The notes under the pieces: generated by a model
The model's database searches: none
Told to the model about the DNA's origin: nothing
What the model saw: only the letters and a program-made list of their open reading frames with translations
Origin: Planctomycetota bacterium
GTDB lineage: Bacteria > Planctomycetota > Planctomycetia > Gemmatales > Gemmataceae
Assembly (NCBI GenBank): GCA_026692965.1
Contig: JAPLNF010000340.1
Span: 1,136 to 45,994 of the forward strand
Direction of reading: 5' to 3'
Length of the DNA stretch: 44,859 nucleotides
Shown: positions 25,194 through 33,670 of the stretch, piece after piece
Numbering within the stretch: the first letter of the stretch is position 1
Layout: each line of letters opens with the position of its first letter
Translations under genes and position numbers: made by a program

Positions 25194-26267
25194 ATGCGTA
25201 GAAGAAGAAGGCCAGATAAAGAAATACATTTTAGCTTCGATTCCTTTTTGGATGTCGTTGCGAATGTTGTTGGTATCATCATAAAACTGATTTTAGTAGC
25301 ATGGGTTGGAGCTAGAACATACAAAGGGTTTGAAATCCCAGAATCGTTTACACCAAACACACAAAATGTTACCGAAAACAAAATAGTCGATGTTTCAGAT
25401 CCTCTCACGCAGAGCATTATTGAAAAAAACAAAAATAAAGCTAATTTTGAAGCATTACTTACAAGCAAAAAAAATGATCTTAACGAAACAGTAAAAGAAA
25501 AAGGTGGAATGCAACAAAAAGTATATGAATTAAATAACAGTTTAAAGGCGCTCCTTGACCAAGAAAAGGCACTCAACACACTTATAAAAGAATCATCTGA
25601 AATTAACAAAAACAGCCCAATGAATATGGCTTCAATAAAAACAAAATCCGACCAATTAAAAGAAGAAATTGAAACACTTAAAAAAACCAAAGGTGCAAAA
25701 AATGAACTTAAATACAAAACTCCTGTAAGCAGAACCTTGCAATCAGAAGAGATGATTTTTGAATGTAAAAACGGACGCATCACCCCTGTAGACATTGGTG
25801 CAATGCTTGAAGAAGTTTCAGGTCAAATGCAAAGTTTAGGTGAAAAACTCAGAAAACAGTGGGAACTCGAAGAAGTTTCACAAACTTATGGCGCATTCAA
25901 AATAAAATATACAGTTGAACGAGAAAGAAGCGCATTAGACATAGCTTCTTCAAATGCCATTCCAGATGAACGATCCAATTTCAGATTTTCTTTGACCGGT
26001 TGGGTATTAGAATCGCTTGATCCAGACCGGGGCGAAACATTGGAACAAGCACTCAATCCGAATTCTGAATTTATGAAAATAATAGGCAGCCTTGATACAA
26101 ATCAAACTGCAGTAACTTTTTGCGTTTATCCTGATAGCTTTACTATCTATCGAAGAATGCGCGATTTACTGCACGAAAGAAATATAGTTGTAGCTGGAAG
26201 GCCACTTAATTTTGACGCCCCAATTGCAATGTCTGTAAAAAAAGGTACTGCATCCAGGGGCCAATAA
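25194..26267 (+). CDS. Single-pass ExbD-like protein, third gene of the channel locus
   Basis: The 357-residue protein begins with MRRRRRPDKE and one membrane helix, FSFDSFLDVVANVVGIII (13-36). Its Asp20 aligns with the essential protonatable Asp of ExbD/TolR (PFIDVM). A coiled coil spans about 70-170. The C-terminal extracytoplasmic part (about 185-345) resembles the modules of the preceding protein: EEMIFECKNGRITP at the start and VTFCVYPDSFTIYRRMRDLL near the end, followed by a strand (IVVAGRPL) as in ExbD periplasmic domains. It should pair with the upstream products as the Asp-bearing B subunit. The start ATG lies 9 bases after the previous stop. It converges with the phosphofructokinase gene 4 bases away. 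Confidence 0.75.
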   Translation: MRRRRRPDKEIHFSFDSFLDVVANVVGIIIKLILVAWVGARTYKGFEIPESFTPNTQNVTENKIVDVSDPLTQSIIEKNKNKANFEALLTSKKNDLNETVKEKGGMQQKVYELNNSLKALLDQEKALNTLIKESSEINKNSPMNMASIKTKSDQLKEEIETLKKTKGAKNELKYKTPVSRTLQSEEMIFECKNGRITPVDIGAMLEEVSGQMQSLGEKLRKQWELEEVSQTYGAFKIKYTVERERSALDIASSNAIPDERSNFRFSLTGWVLESLDPDRGETLEQALNPNSEFMKIIGSLDTNQTAVTFCVYPDSFTIYRRMRDLLHERNIVVAGRPLNFDAPIAMSVKKGTASRGQ

Positions 26268-26271
26268 CTAC

Positions 26272-27564
26272 CTAAAGCCCCACAAGATAACTAAACCTCT
26301 TCTTAAATTGTTCAGAGGTCCAATTTAAACTTTTTGCAAGCGCATCTAGTTTAATAGGGTCTTGGATATCAGATTTATCAAGCATAATCATGTAACGCCT
26401 TGCACATTCAAACCCTTCGCTTTTAACATCAACTATTCGCGTTTGCATTCTTCGAGTAGTTGGATTAATAATATTTTCAAAGGGTATTGGTTGGAGTTTG
26501 CCACCAATAAAAGAAATAACCGCTCCGTATTTTGTACACTCTGTAGATTTGAGGAACTTAACTGCGCCATAGCCTAGATCACGAGTATATTCAGCATCAA
26601 AAGGAATCGGGTCGGCACAACGAAGCTCATATCCTAGATCTTTATCAATAATGGTCATGCTGATCCCTAATTCTTCTAGTTTTGCAGCAAGATGATCTTT
26701 AACCATTCTTCCAAACGCAATTTCACCCAAGCGCAAATGGCCATGTGGATCACGTTCAACTTTTCCGTAGCGGCTCAACTCATTGGCATCCACATTTGAT
26801 AAACCTTTTTCCCCGATCTTTTCCAATAGCCCTTCAGCAAGCACAGCAACACCATAATTAGAACCGTTTTTGCGCCTTTTAATAATTGAACCAAGAAGAA
26901 TATCAACCACTTCATCCATCGAAACATCTCTATTTTGAAATTCTTCAGGAATGATGGTCAGGGTAGCTGCAGCAGCTTTACCAATCCCAAGGGCCAAATG
27001 CCCAGCAGCCCTACCCATGCTAATAACCAAATACCAGCGTGAAGTAGTTTTCGCATCTTCACAAAGGCTACGAACAATATTCACTCCGTAATGCCTAGCG
27101 GTTTCAAATCCAAAAGTTGGAGTGGAAGGGGGCAAAGGCAAATCATTATCAATTGTTTTGGGAACATGAGCGACATTAATTGCGCCCGCAGCCTTAAGAT
27201 AAACTTGACTTGCTGAAAATGCAGTGTCATCACCGCCAATAGTTACTAACTTAGTTATCCCAAGTGTTTTGAGGACTTCAAGAACTTGCTTCATATCTGC
27301 GTCATTTTTTGCAGGATTAGTTCGCGAAGTACCTAAGATTGATCCGCCTTTGAGATGAATGCCTTTAACATCTTCAATCGTAAGTTTTTTTATATTGCTA
27401 ACGCTACCTTTAACTAAATGCTTAAACCCATCAATAAAACCAAAAACTTCCATGCCATTAACAATGGCTTCGATAGTAACGGCACTGATAACCCCGTTAA
27501 TCCCAGGAGCTGGGCCCCCTCCAACAACAATGCCAAGTTTTCCAGTAGGTTTTGCAATGTCCAT
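26272..27564 (-). CDS. pfp: Pyrophosphate-dependent 6-phosphofructokinase
   Basis: The start is taken at ATG 27564, giving 430 residues beginning MDIAKPTGKLGIVVGGG with GGGAAA-like purines upstream; the frame could extend 18 residues further but adds only a hydrophobic stretch. The enzyme phosphorylates fructose 6-phosphate with PPi, reversibly, in cytoplasmic glycolysis and gluconeogenesis. PPi use is indicated by Asp in the TIGGDDT motif (where ATP enzymes have Gly) and Lys in PKTIDNDLPLP. Active-site elements MGRAAGHLAL and the later GYELRCADPIPFDAEY are also seen. It is the last gene of a leftward group with the helicase and kinase. Confidence 0.9.
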   Translation of the reverse strand: MDIAKPTGKLGIVVGGGPAPGINGVISAVTIEAIVNGMEVFGFIDGFKHLVKGSVSNIKKLTIEDVKGIHLKGGSILGTSRTNPAKNDADMKQVLEVLKTLGITKLVTIGGDDTAFSASQVYLKAAGAINVAHVPKTIDNDLPLPPSTPTFGFETARHYGVNIVRSLCEDAKTTSRWYLVISMGRAAGHLALGIGKAAAATLTIIPEEFQNRDVSMDEVVDILLGSIIKRRKNGSNYGVAVLAEGLLEKIGEKGLSNVDANELSRYGKVERDPHGHLRLGEIAFGRMVKDHLAAKLEELGISMTIIDKDLGYELRCADPIPFDAEYTRDLGYGAVKFLKSTECTKYGAVISFIGGKLQPIPFENIINPTTRRMQTRIVDVKSEGFECARRYMIMLDKSDIQDPIKLDALAKSLNWTSEQFKKRFSYLVGL

Positions 27565-27699
27565 AAGAATTTCCCAGACCAATAATAAGATAAAAATACT
27601 GATGAAACGAGACACCAAGTATTATATCAATTTAGAATTACTATCAGGTTTTGACTACGGTTCAAACTTAGAAAAAACAATGAATCTTAAGATAAATAG

Positions 27700-29517
27700 T
27701 TAAGCAGCAATCTTTTTTGATCGTGGCGCACAACTAAATAAATTAAAAATTTCGTCCTCATTTAAACCTAACGAAGAAGGCAAACCACTATGATCAATAA
27801 TATCTGCAAATAATTTCCGTTTAGCATCCAATACTTCTGCGATTCTTTCTTCAATAGTTTTTTGAGAAATAAACCTCTTTACAAAAACAGTAGACTTCTG
27901 ACCTAAACGATGCGCCCGATTTATAGCTTGATCCTCAATTGCAGGATTCCACCATCGATCAAAAAGAAATACATAATTGGTAAACTGTAAATTAAGCCCA
28001 ACACTACCAGTGCCATAACTCATCAAAATAACATGTGCTTTAGGATCTTTTTTAAACTGATCAAGAACACCCTGCCTTTGCTGAGAAGGAATTTTCCCAT
28101 GATACATTAACGGATTATAATCTTTTAATTGGCAAGCAAGTTCCTCAAGAGGCTTAACCCATTGCGAAAAAACAATGGCTTTACTATTGGTAGCTTGAAC
28201 TTCTTCCATGTCGGCCAATAATTGTTCAGCTTTAGAACTTGCACCTGTTCTAGGATCAAAATTACAAATCTGCTTTAACCGCATGACCAACTCAAAAACA
28301 TGTTGAACAGTAACTGTATCGCCTAATTTATTTAAATGAACAACACCCTCTTTTTCAGCAAGATCATAAGCCTGCCTTTGAGCAGGAGTAAGCTCAAGAA
28401 AAACATCCTGAATAATTTTCGCAGGCATATCAGGGGCGGCTTCTTCCTTTGTTCTTCGGATAATACTTTCAGAAGTCAAGCTGGCCAACATTTTTGGGGG
28501 AGTATCTTTGGGAACCCTACCAGGATCTACAAATTCAAAAATATGAATCAGATCGTCATGACGATTTTCGATGGGAGTTCCAGTCATAGCCCAGCTACGT
28601 TCTCGTTGAACGGAACAAACAGCTTGAGCCGTCTTAGATTCCTTAGTTTTTATTCTTTGCGCTTCGTCAATCACCATCAAATCGTAAAAATTATTTCCTG
28701 CAACCCCTTCAATAACATCCCGGGTCAATAGTTCATAATTAACTAACTTTACAGCAGTATTAGAAACATTCCAAGATACTTTTCGTTCCTCTGTATTACC
28801 GCAAATCACCTCTACTGGTAAATCTGAAGCCCAAAGCTTTAATTCACGAGTCCAATTGATAACCAACGGTTTAGGGCAAACAATCAATACATTTTTCAAT
28901 AACCCGGAACGAAATAGCAGCCTAATCGAAATTATAACTTGTATAGTTTTCCCTAATCCCATTTCATCAGCGATCAATGCTGATTTTCTGGGCATTAAAA
29001 ACGCTATCCCTTTGATCTGGTAAGGAAATGGTTTGAAAGGAAGGCTAACTTCTTTTCCGATAAACACCTCTTCAATCGGAGGTTGCAACAGGTACATCAA
29101 TCGTTCTTTAAACTGAAACATATCCTTTAATGGTTTTACCCTAGTAAGGTCTTTTTCAAGAAGTGTTTCTATAAGTTCAGAAGGAACTTCAGTCGACTCT
29201 GATTCTATCTTTTTACTATCGGGATTTAACTCGCCCAGTAATTTCGGAGCAACATAATTTGCGACTCCTTCTTGTGGCGTGGGGAACTTCCAGCATTCAG
29301 TATTTACCTTTGGTTCAAGATCAGGCAATATCTTAACCCAAGGTAAATTATTAAGCAGTGGAAAAGATCTTAAATTTAAAACACCATTTTTAGGCAAGAT
29401 CTCAACGCTATTAACAGTTATTGGCAAATCTAAACGGTATGTATTTAGCAAAGGCTCAGGAAACTCTTTTTGGTTGTCTTCACCGCACGCAATATTTGCT
29501 AAAAGGTGCGGATTCAT
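27700..29517 (-). CDS. SNF2/RapA-type DEAD-like helicase
   Basis: ATG 29517 is chosen because a perfect AGGAGG precedes it by five bases; the frame extends nine codons further upstream. The 605-residue protein shows the SNF2 motifs in order: Walker A DEMGLGKT, Walker B DEAQ (MVIDEAQRIKTKESK), TGTPIENR, and in the C-terminal lobe SYGTGSVGLNLQ and RWWNPAIEDQAINRAHRLGQ. The N-terminal 130 residues are not a recognised domain. Bacterial SNF2 proteins translocate on double-stranded DNA and often serve transcription, repair or defence. No nuclease domain or methylase partner is present, so a defence role is not supported. Confidence 0.9.
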   Translation of the reverse strand: MNPHLLANIACGEDNQKEFPEPLLNTYRLDLPITVNSVEILPKNGVLNLRSFPLLNNLPWVKILPDLEPKVNTECWKFPTPQEGVANYVAPKLLGELNPDSKKIESESTEVPSELIETLLEKDLTRVKPLKDMFQFKERLMYLLQPPIEEVFIGKEVSLPFKPFPYQIKGIAFLMPRKSALIADEMGLGKTIQVIISIRLLFRSGLLKNVLIVCPKPLVINWTRELKLWASDLPVEVICGNTEERKVSWNVSNTAVKLVNYELLTRDVIEGVAGNNFYDLMVIDEAQRIKTKESKTAQAVCSVQRERSWAMTGTPIENRHDDLIHIFEFVDPGRVPKDTPPKMLASLTSESIIRRTKEEAAPDMPAKIIQDVFLELTPAQRQAYDLAEKEGVVHLNKLGDTVTVQHVFELVMRLKQICNFDPRTGASSKAEQLLADMEEVQATNSKAIVFSQWVKPLEELACQLKDYNPLMYHGKIPSQQRQGVLDQFKKDPKAHVILMSYGTGSVGLNLQFTNYVFLFDRWWNPAIEDQAINRAHRLGQKSTVFVKRFISQKTIEERIAEVLDAKRKLFADIIDHSGLPSSLGLNEDEIFNLFSCAPRSKKIAA

Positions 29518-29522
29518 AAAAA

Positions 29523-29528
29523 CCTCCT
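29523..29528 (-). promoter_or_regulatory. Strong Shine-Dalgarno AGGAGG deciding the helicase start
   Basis: On the minus strand AGGAGG is followed by TTTTT and the ATG at 29517. It is the best ribosome binding site seen in the window, and it rules out the longer upstream frame as the main start. Confidence 0.8.
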
Positions 29529-29588
29529 GAGAATAATAAAACACTATTAAAGCAATCGGATAGTTAAAAAAACCACTTGAGGAAGTAA

Positions 29589-29711
29589 TTAAAAACCAAT
29601 GGATTTATGAATGAATCGGGTAGCAATCATGAAGGCTAGGTAAACAAAAAGGGTTCTGACTGCGAAAACTAAAAAGTAAGTTCCATAAATAAAAAATTTG
29701 CTAAGAAACAA
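29589..29711 (-). CDS. Possible small single-pass membrane protein, 40 residues
   Basis: A short frame begins at TTG 29711, overlaps the end of the histidine kinase gene in another frame, and ends in the 183-base gap before the helicase. It encodes a hydrophobic helix with basic flanks (core FIYGTYFLVFAVRTLFVYLA, ending TRFIHKSIGF), a plausible small membrane protein. The ribosome binding site is weak and the start is not ATG. It is a candidate only; otherwise this gap holds nothing I can name. Confidence 0.28.
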   Translation of the reverse strand: MFLSKFFIYGTYFLVFAVRTLFVYLAFMIATRFIHKSIGF

Positions 29712-31548
29712 TCTTATTAATCTCATTAGAAAGAACTTTAATCAAATCTTCAATTTCTTTCTCGTTAGAAACTTTTTTGAACGCAAATTCGATTTTTTCA
29801 ACAATTTGTGACAAATGAGGATACCCATAAAACCCACTTGCACCCTTTAACTGGTGAAGTTCTTTTTCGAGTGAATCAAAAGACCTAGATTTATTGAACT
29901 CAACAATATTATTAATTTTAAAAACAATTGAATTAAAAAAATGCTGCTGCAAATTAGGATTGGAATCTGAACTAGCTTCACCGACCCCATGGCCTGCATC
30001 TTTGATTTTTTCAACAATTGGTAAATAACAAGCTAAAGCCTCCAATAATTTCTCTCGATCAATTGGCTTGGTTAAAAACAAATCAAAACCAGCCTCTAAA
30101 CATTCAATCTCATCCTGTTTTGTAGCATTGGCAGTCAAAGCAAAAATCGGGATTTTATTACCAGAATTCCGAATGATTTTTGTAGTCTCCATACCACCAC
30201 CGTCAGGCATTTGTAAATCCATTAATATCAAATCAAAATCAGATTGAGCTAACTCATGCAAAACTTTGGACCCAGTAGAAACCGTGGTAACATCCAAACC
30301 TTCTTTTTCTAAAAGATAACGCAAGTAAACTTGAATATCTTCGCTATCCTCAGCAAGCAAAATTGAAGCAGTCGACGGTAGAGACAAGGTACTGGTAATG
30401 GCATTTAAATCGCGTGAGTTTAATGTGCCAAGTTTTGCAGAATCAACTACTTTGTGTAAATCTTGGGTATCAACAGGAAGGAATAAAGAAAAACATGACC
30501 CAGCTTTTAATTTGGTTGAAACCCTTATAAACCCGCCTAGTAAGCGGGCAAGTCGGTTGGCGATAGTAAGCCCTAGGCCCGTGCCTTCAATTCGTGAAGA
30601 AAAACCTTTTCCCGCCCTAACAAATGGATTAAACAAAGCTGCCATTTGTTTGTCGTCCATCCCGGGCCCCTGGTCTTCAACAGAAAACACCAAGCATTCA
30701 CCGGGAATATCTTCAATATGATCCATCTTTACCCGGACTTTAATTTCGCCTTTCAAAGTATATTTCACCGCATTCCCTAGAAGATTTACAAGTATCTGCC
30801 TAAGGCGAGTAGGATCTGTATGAAATAGAACAGGAATATCTCCCTCGGGAATAGCCAGCAATTTGATACCCTTTTTATTTGCTTGAAGCCCAAGAGTTTC
30901 AAACACTTCGGAAATTGTATACCATGGGGAAACTGGGAGGATATCAATATCCATCCTACCTGCTTCAATCTTTGAAAAATCCAGAATATCTTTAACTAAC
31001 TGGAGTAAGAAATCCCCACTACGAGACATCGCCCGAGACATCTTTTTTCTTTCGTCAGCAGAAAGTTCTAAATCTGCAAGCATGTGAGCATAACCAACAA
31101 TCGCCTGAATAGGCGCACGAATTTCGTGGCTCATATTAGCCAAAAAACCACTCTTCACGCGACTTGCATCTTCAGCGGCAAGTAAACGAGATACATTGGA
31201 TTTGCTTGATTGGTTTTGCAATTCAAATTCAATACCAAAAATATCAAACCCTTTAACGCATTGCAATTCATCATAAAAAGGCTGGAAACGCGCATGAACC
31301 CAAATCCAATTTTGGTCAGGATTTCGAAGTCGAAACTCCATGGAAAAATGTTTTTTAAGAAATTTAGAAGAATCAATTGCATTCATAAGATCAGATTTTT
31401 CATCTTCATGAATCTGATCTACCCACGATGCAGAATTGTGATCAAATACTTTGATTTCCCACTCTTTATTAAAAGAGATCATTTCAAGATTTAAGCCAAC
31501 CCTCCAATAAAACGAAGGAAAATCAGGCTCGATTAGATTTTTAAACAT
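29701..31548 (-). CDS. Cytoplasmic PAS hybrid histidine kinase with receiver and HPt domains
   Basis: ATG 31548 is preferred over a TTG 42 bases upstream, giving 615 residues. No membrane segment is present, so sensing is probably internal. A PAS-like domain (about 10-110) contains FRLRNPDQNWIWVHARFQP. The HisKA box (NMSHEIRAPIQAIVGY) carries the phosphorylated His at about 141. The HATPase domain follows with NLLGNAVKYT, EDQGPGM and GTGLGLTIANR. A receiver domain (about 385-500) has Asp in LILMDLQMPDGGG and Lys in FLTKPID. A C-terminal HPt domain has His in HQLKGASGF. The complete His-Asp-His chain suggests a phosphorelay ending on an unlinked response regulator. The upstream gap (to 31693) is a divergent promoter region. 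Confidence 0.9.
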   Translation of the reverse strand: MFKNLIEPDFPSFYWRVGLNLEMISFNKEWEIKVFDHNSASWVDQIHEDEKSDLMNAIDSSKFLKKHFSMEFRLRNPDQNWIWVHARFQPFYDELQCVKGFDIFGIEFELQNQSSKSNVSRLLAAEDASRVKSGFLANMSHEIRAPIQAIVGYAHMLADLELSADERKKMSRAMSRSGDFLLQLVKDILDFSKIEAGRMDIDILPVSPWYTISEVFETLGLQANKKGIKLLAIPEGDIPVLFHTDPTRLRQILVNLLGNAVKYTLKGEIKVRVKMDHIEDIPGECLVFSVEDQGPGMDDKQMAALFNPFVRAGKGFSSRIEGTGLGLTIANRLARLLGGFIRVSTKLKAGSCFSLFLPVDTQDLHKVVDSAKLGTLNSRDLNAITSTLSLPSTASILLAEDSEDIQVYLRYLLEKEGLDVTTVSTGSKVLHELAQSDFDLILMDLQMPDGGGMETTKIIRNSGNKIPIFALTANATKQDEIECLEAGFDLFLTKPIDREKLLEALACYLPIVEKIKDAGHGVGEASSDSNPNLQQHFFNSIVFKINNIVEFNKSRSFDSLEKELHQLKGASGFYGYPHLSQIVEKIEFAFKKVSNEKEIEDLIKVLSNEINKIVS

Positions 31549-31693
31549 CAATATTCCGACCACAAGGCAAAGATTTTGTAGATCCAACAATCATAATGAT
31601 ACCAGTTATATTTTCAAAGGTTTATTAGGAAAAGGAAACAGGAAAAGATATTATGGTATAAGCTTCGAAACTTATTATTCTTGGTAATAAAAA

Positions 31694-33559
31694 ATGCAAT
31701 TTAATTTAATTTTAATTCTTCTGCTAAATCAATCTATTTGTTTTCAAAACAACCCTAATAGCTCGTTCTCCAAGCAAGATGTAGAAGGCGCAATAAATCG
31801 TGGTACGTCTTTTCTAAAAAACACTCAAAAACCTGATGGGACTTGGTCAGAAAACGATATTGGCCCTACAGCATTAGCAGGAATGGCATTGCTAGAATCT
31901 GGTATTACACAAGATGACCAAACTTTGGCAAAAGCAATTACTGCAGTAAGAAAAAACGCACGAACAACAACCCATACTTATTCAATTGCGTTATGCATTA
32001 TATTTTTCGACCGACTAGGCCAAATTGAAGATATTCCCTTAATCGAATCTTTAGCCATGCGGTTACTGGCAGGGCAAACCCAATCAGGGGGATGGGGTTA
32101 TACTTGCCCAGGCCCGAACAATGATGAGTTAGTACGACTTGAAACTAACCAAAAAAAATCAGTTGAATTAAAAGCTACAAAAACGTTTCCCAAATTTAAT
32201 AGCAAGAAATCATTTGACGATTTATCACCTGAAGTCGTTCGATCAATCCAAGTGATATATCAGGAAAAAGCCACCGGTAACAATAACGATGGAGGTTCAG
32301 ACAATTCAAACACTCAATTTGCAACTTTTGCTCTGTGGGTCTCAAGAAGGCATGGAATCCCGATTAATATTGCATTTTCACGAATATTATTAAGATTCCG
32401 TGGAACTCAGGCTCAAGATGGAGGCTGGGCCTATTCAGGAAGTGGTGGAAACCAGCCCTCCTCTCCCACCATGACAGGAGCAGGCTTACTTTGTCTAGGA
32501 TTAGCCTCAGGCTTTTTTGTAGAAATTGGAAACCAACTAAAACCGTCAGAAAGAATCGACATAAGTAAAGATGTATTTTTAGGGCGTGGGCTTTTCGCAT
32601 TAGGAAGTTGCATTGGAAATCCCGCAGGCAAAGGCAAAGAAGGATTAATTGCAAGGCTAGGAGAACAAGGTGGGCAAAGTTATTATTTCTTATGGTCACT
32701 GGAAAGAGCAGCAACAGGGTTAGGCTTAGAATCAATTGGAAGAAAAGACTGGTACTCTTGGGGAACTGAAATTCTTTTAGTTAACCAGCTACCCAATGGC
32801 TCTTGGAAAGGTGATTACGCAAGTTATAATGCAGATACATGCTTTGCAATTTTGTTTCTTACAAAATCAAATTTTGCAGAAGACTTAACTACACTTCTTC
32901 GAGGAAAAACAAACAACCTTGGATTGGTCGAGCTTAAAAGTGGCGGAGTTGGTGGCGATGCAATTGCTAATCTTTCAAAACAAGGCGGAATTAAAGTAGC
33001 AATTACCAGTGATGGAAAAGGCGCAACTCAAGGAAAAATAACTTACAACAACACTAAAAAAGAAAACGACAATGCTACTAACAAGAAAGATATCCCAGAT
33101 CCTCCAAAAAAAGCTTCCCTAGCTTTGCTCACGAATGCAAAACCCGAAAAATTTCTAGAAACCCTTGAGGAATTCAAAAAAGGAAAAGGCGGCGAATTCA
33201 CCGAAGCTTTATCTGCAGCCATTCCAAAGCTGCAAGGCTTCCAACAATTTGAAGCAAGAAAAGCGCTTGCAGAAAGGTTCGTACGCTTTAACAAGGAAAC
33301 ATTAATAGAATACATGAATAATGAAAATCCTGAGATTAGAGCTGCTGCGATTTCAGCCGTCGCCCTAAGAAACCAAAAAATCGGGATGGCTAATATAACA
33401 GCGGCCTTGGAAGACAACTCAGCATGGGTACGTAATTCTGCATATTTATGTTTGAAATCGCTTACAAATCAAGATTTTGGCAACCCAAATATTTCGACAG
33501 ATCCTGAAAAAACAAAAATTTTGCAACTTTGGAAAACTTACATCAAGGAAAATCCTTAG
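31694..33559 (+). CDS. Exported prenyltransferase/squalene-cyclase-fold repeat protein with C-terminal HEAT-like part
   Basis: The 621-residue protein has a signal peptide (about 1-17) followed by an alpha/alpha-barrel of the squalene oxidase repeat type. Barrel repeats carry QW-like motifs: QKPDGTWSE, QTQSGGWGYTCPG, QAQDGGWAYSG and LPNGSWKGDYASYNADT. A spacer (about 420-480) is Gly/Lys/Asn-rich, and the C-terminal 110 residues look like HEAT repeats (NPEIRAAAISAVALRN, DNSAWVRNSAYLCL). The catalytic DxDD motif of squalene-hopene cyclase is not seen and the protein is exported, so it is not a triterpene cyclase. Such secreted barrels are very common in Planctomycetes; function is unknown. The protein is followed by a 110-base gap with no clear terminator. 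Confidence 0.8.
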   Translation: MQFNLILILLLNQSICFQNNPNSSFSKQDVEGAINRGTSFLKNTQKPDGTWSENDIGPTALAGMALLESGITQDDQTLAKAITAVRKNARTTTHTYSIALCIIFFDRLGQIEDIPLIESLAMRLLAGQTQSGGWGYTCPGPNNDELVRLETNQKKSVELKATKTFPKFNSKKSFDDLSPEVVRSIQVIYQEKATGNNNDGGSDNSNTQFATFALWVSRRHGIPINIAFSRILLRFRGTQAQDGGWAYSGSGGNQPSSPTMTGAGLLCLGLASGFFVEIGNQLKPSERIDISKDVFLGRGLFALGSCIGNPAGKGKEGLIARLGEQGGQSYYFLWSLERAATGLGLESIGRKDWYSWGTEILLVNQLPNGSWKGDYASYNADTCFAILFLTKSNFAEDLTTLLRGKTNNLGLVELKSGGVGGDAIANLSKQGGIKVAITSDGKGATQGKITYNNTKKENDNATNKKDIPDPPKKASLALLTNAKPEKFLETLEEFKKGKGGEFTEALSAAIPKLQGFQQFEARKALAERFVRFNKETLIEYMNNENPEIRAAAISAVALRNQKIGMANITAALEDNSAWVRNSAYLCLKSLTNQDFGNPNISTDPEKTKILQLWKTYIKENP

Positions 33560-33670
33560 CAACCAATGCCCCGACTTGATCAAATATCGTTATTAATCAA
33601 TTAAATCAAGAATCACGTGGTTTTTTCAGTAAAATAACAGCATATCAAGTATTCTTTAGGCAAACATTAA

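Noticed and set aside
25187-25795. A 202-codon minus-strand frame with hydrophobic character
   Set aside because: It lies opposite the Lys/Glu-rich coiled coil of the third channel gene, where antisense codons are naturally Phe/Leu/Ser-rich; there is no ribosome binding site.
26272-27564. ATP-dependent phosphofructokinase
   Set aside because: GGDDT and PKTIDND carry the Asp and Lys that mark pyrophosphate dependence.
21325-29517. A Zorya-like defence system (ZorA-like channel with long tail, B subunits, and an SNF2 helicase nearby)
   Set aside because: The B subunits lack an OmpA peptidoglycan-binding domain, no ZorC-like or nuclease domain is seen, and the helicase is on the other strand behind the phosphofructokinase gene. 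The resemblance is limited to the channel subunit.
31694-33559. Squalene-hopene cyclase
   Set aside because: The protein has a signal peptide and lacks the catalytic DxDD motif; only the barrel fold and QW-like repeats are shared.
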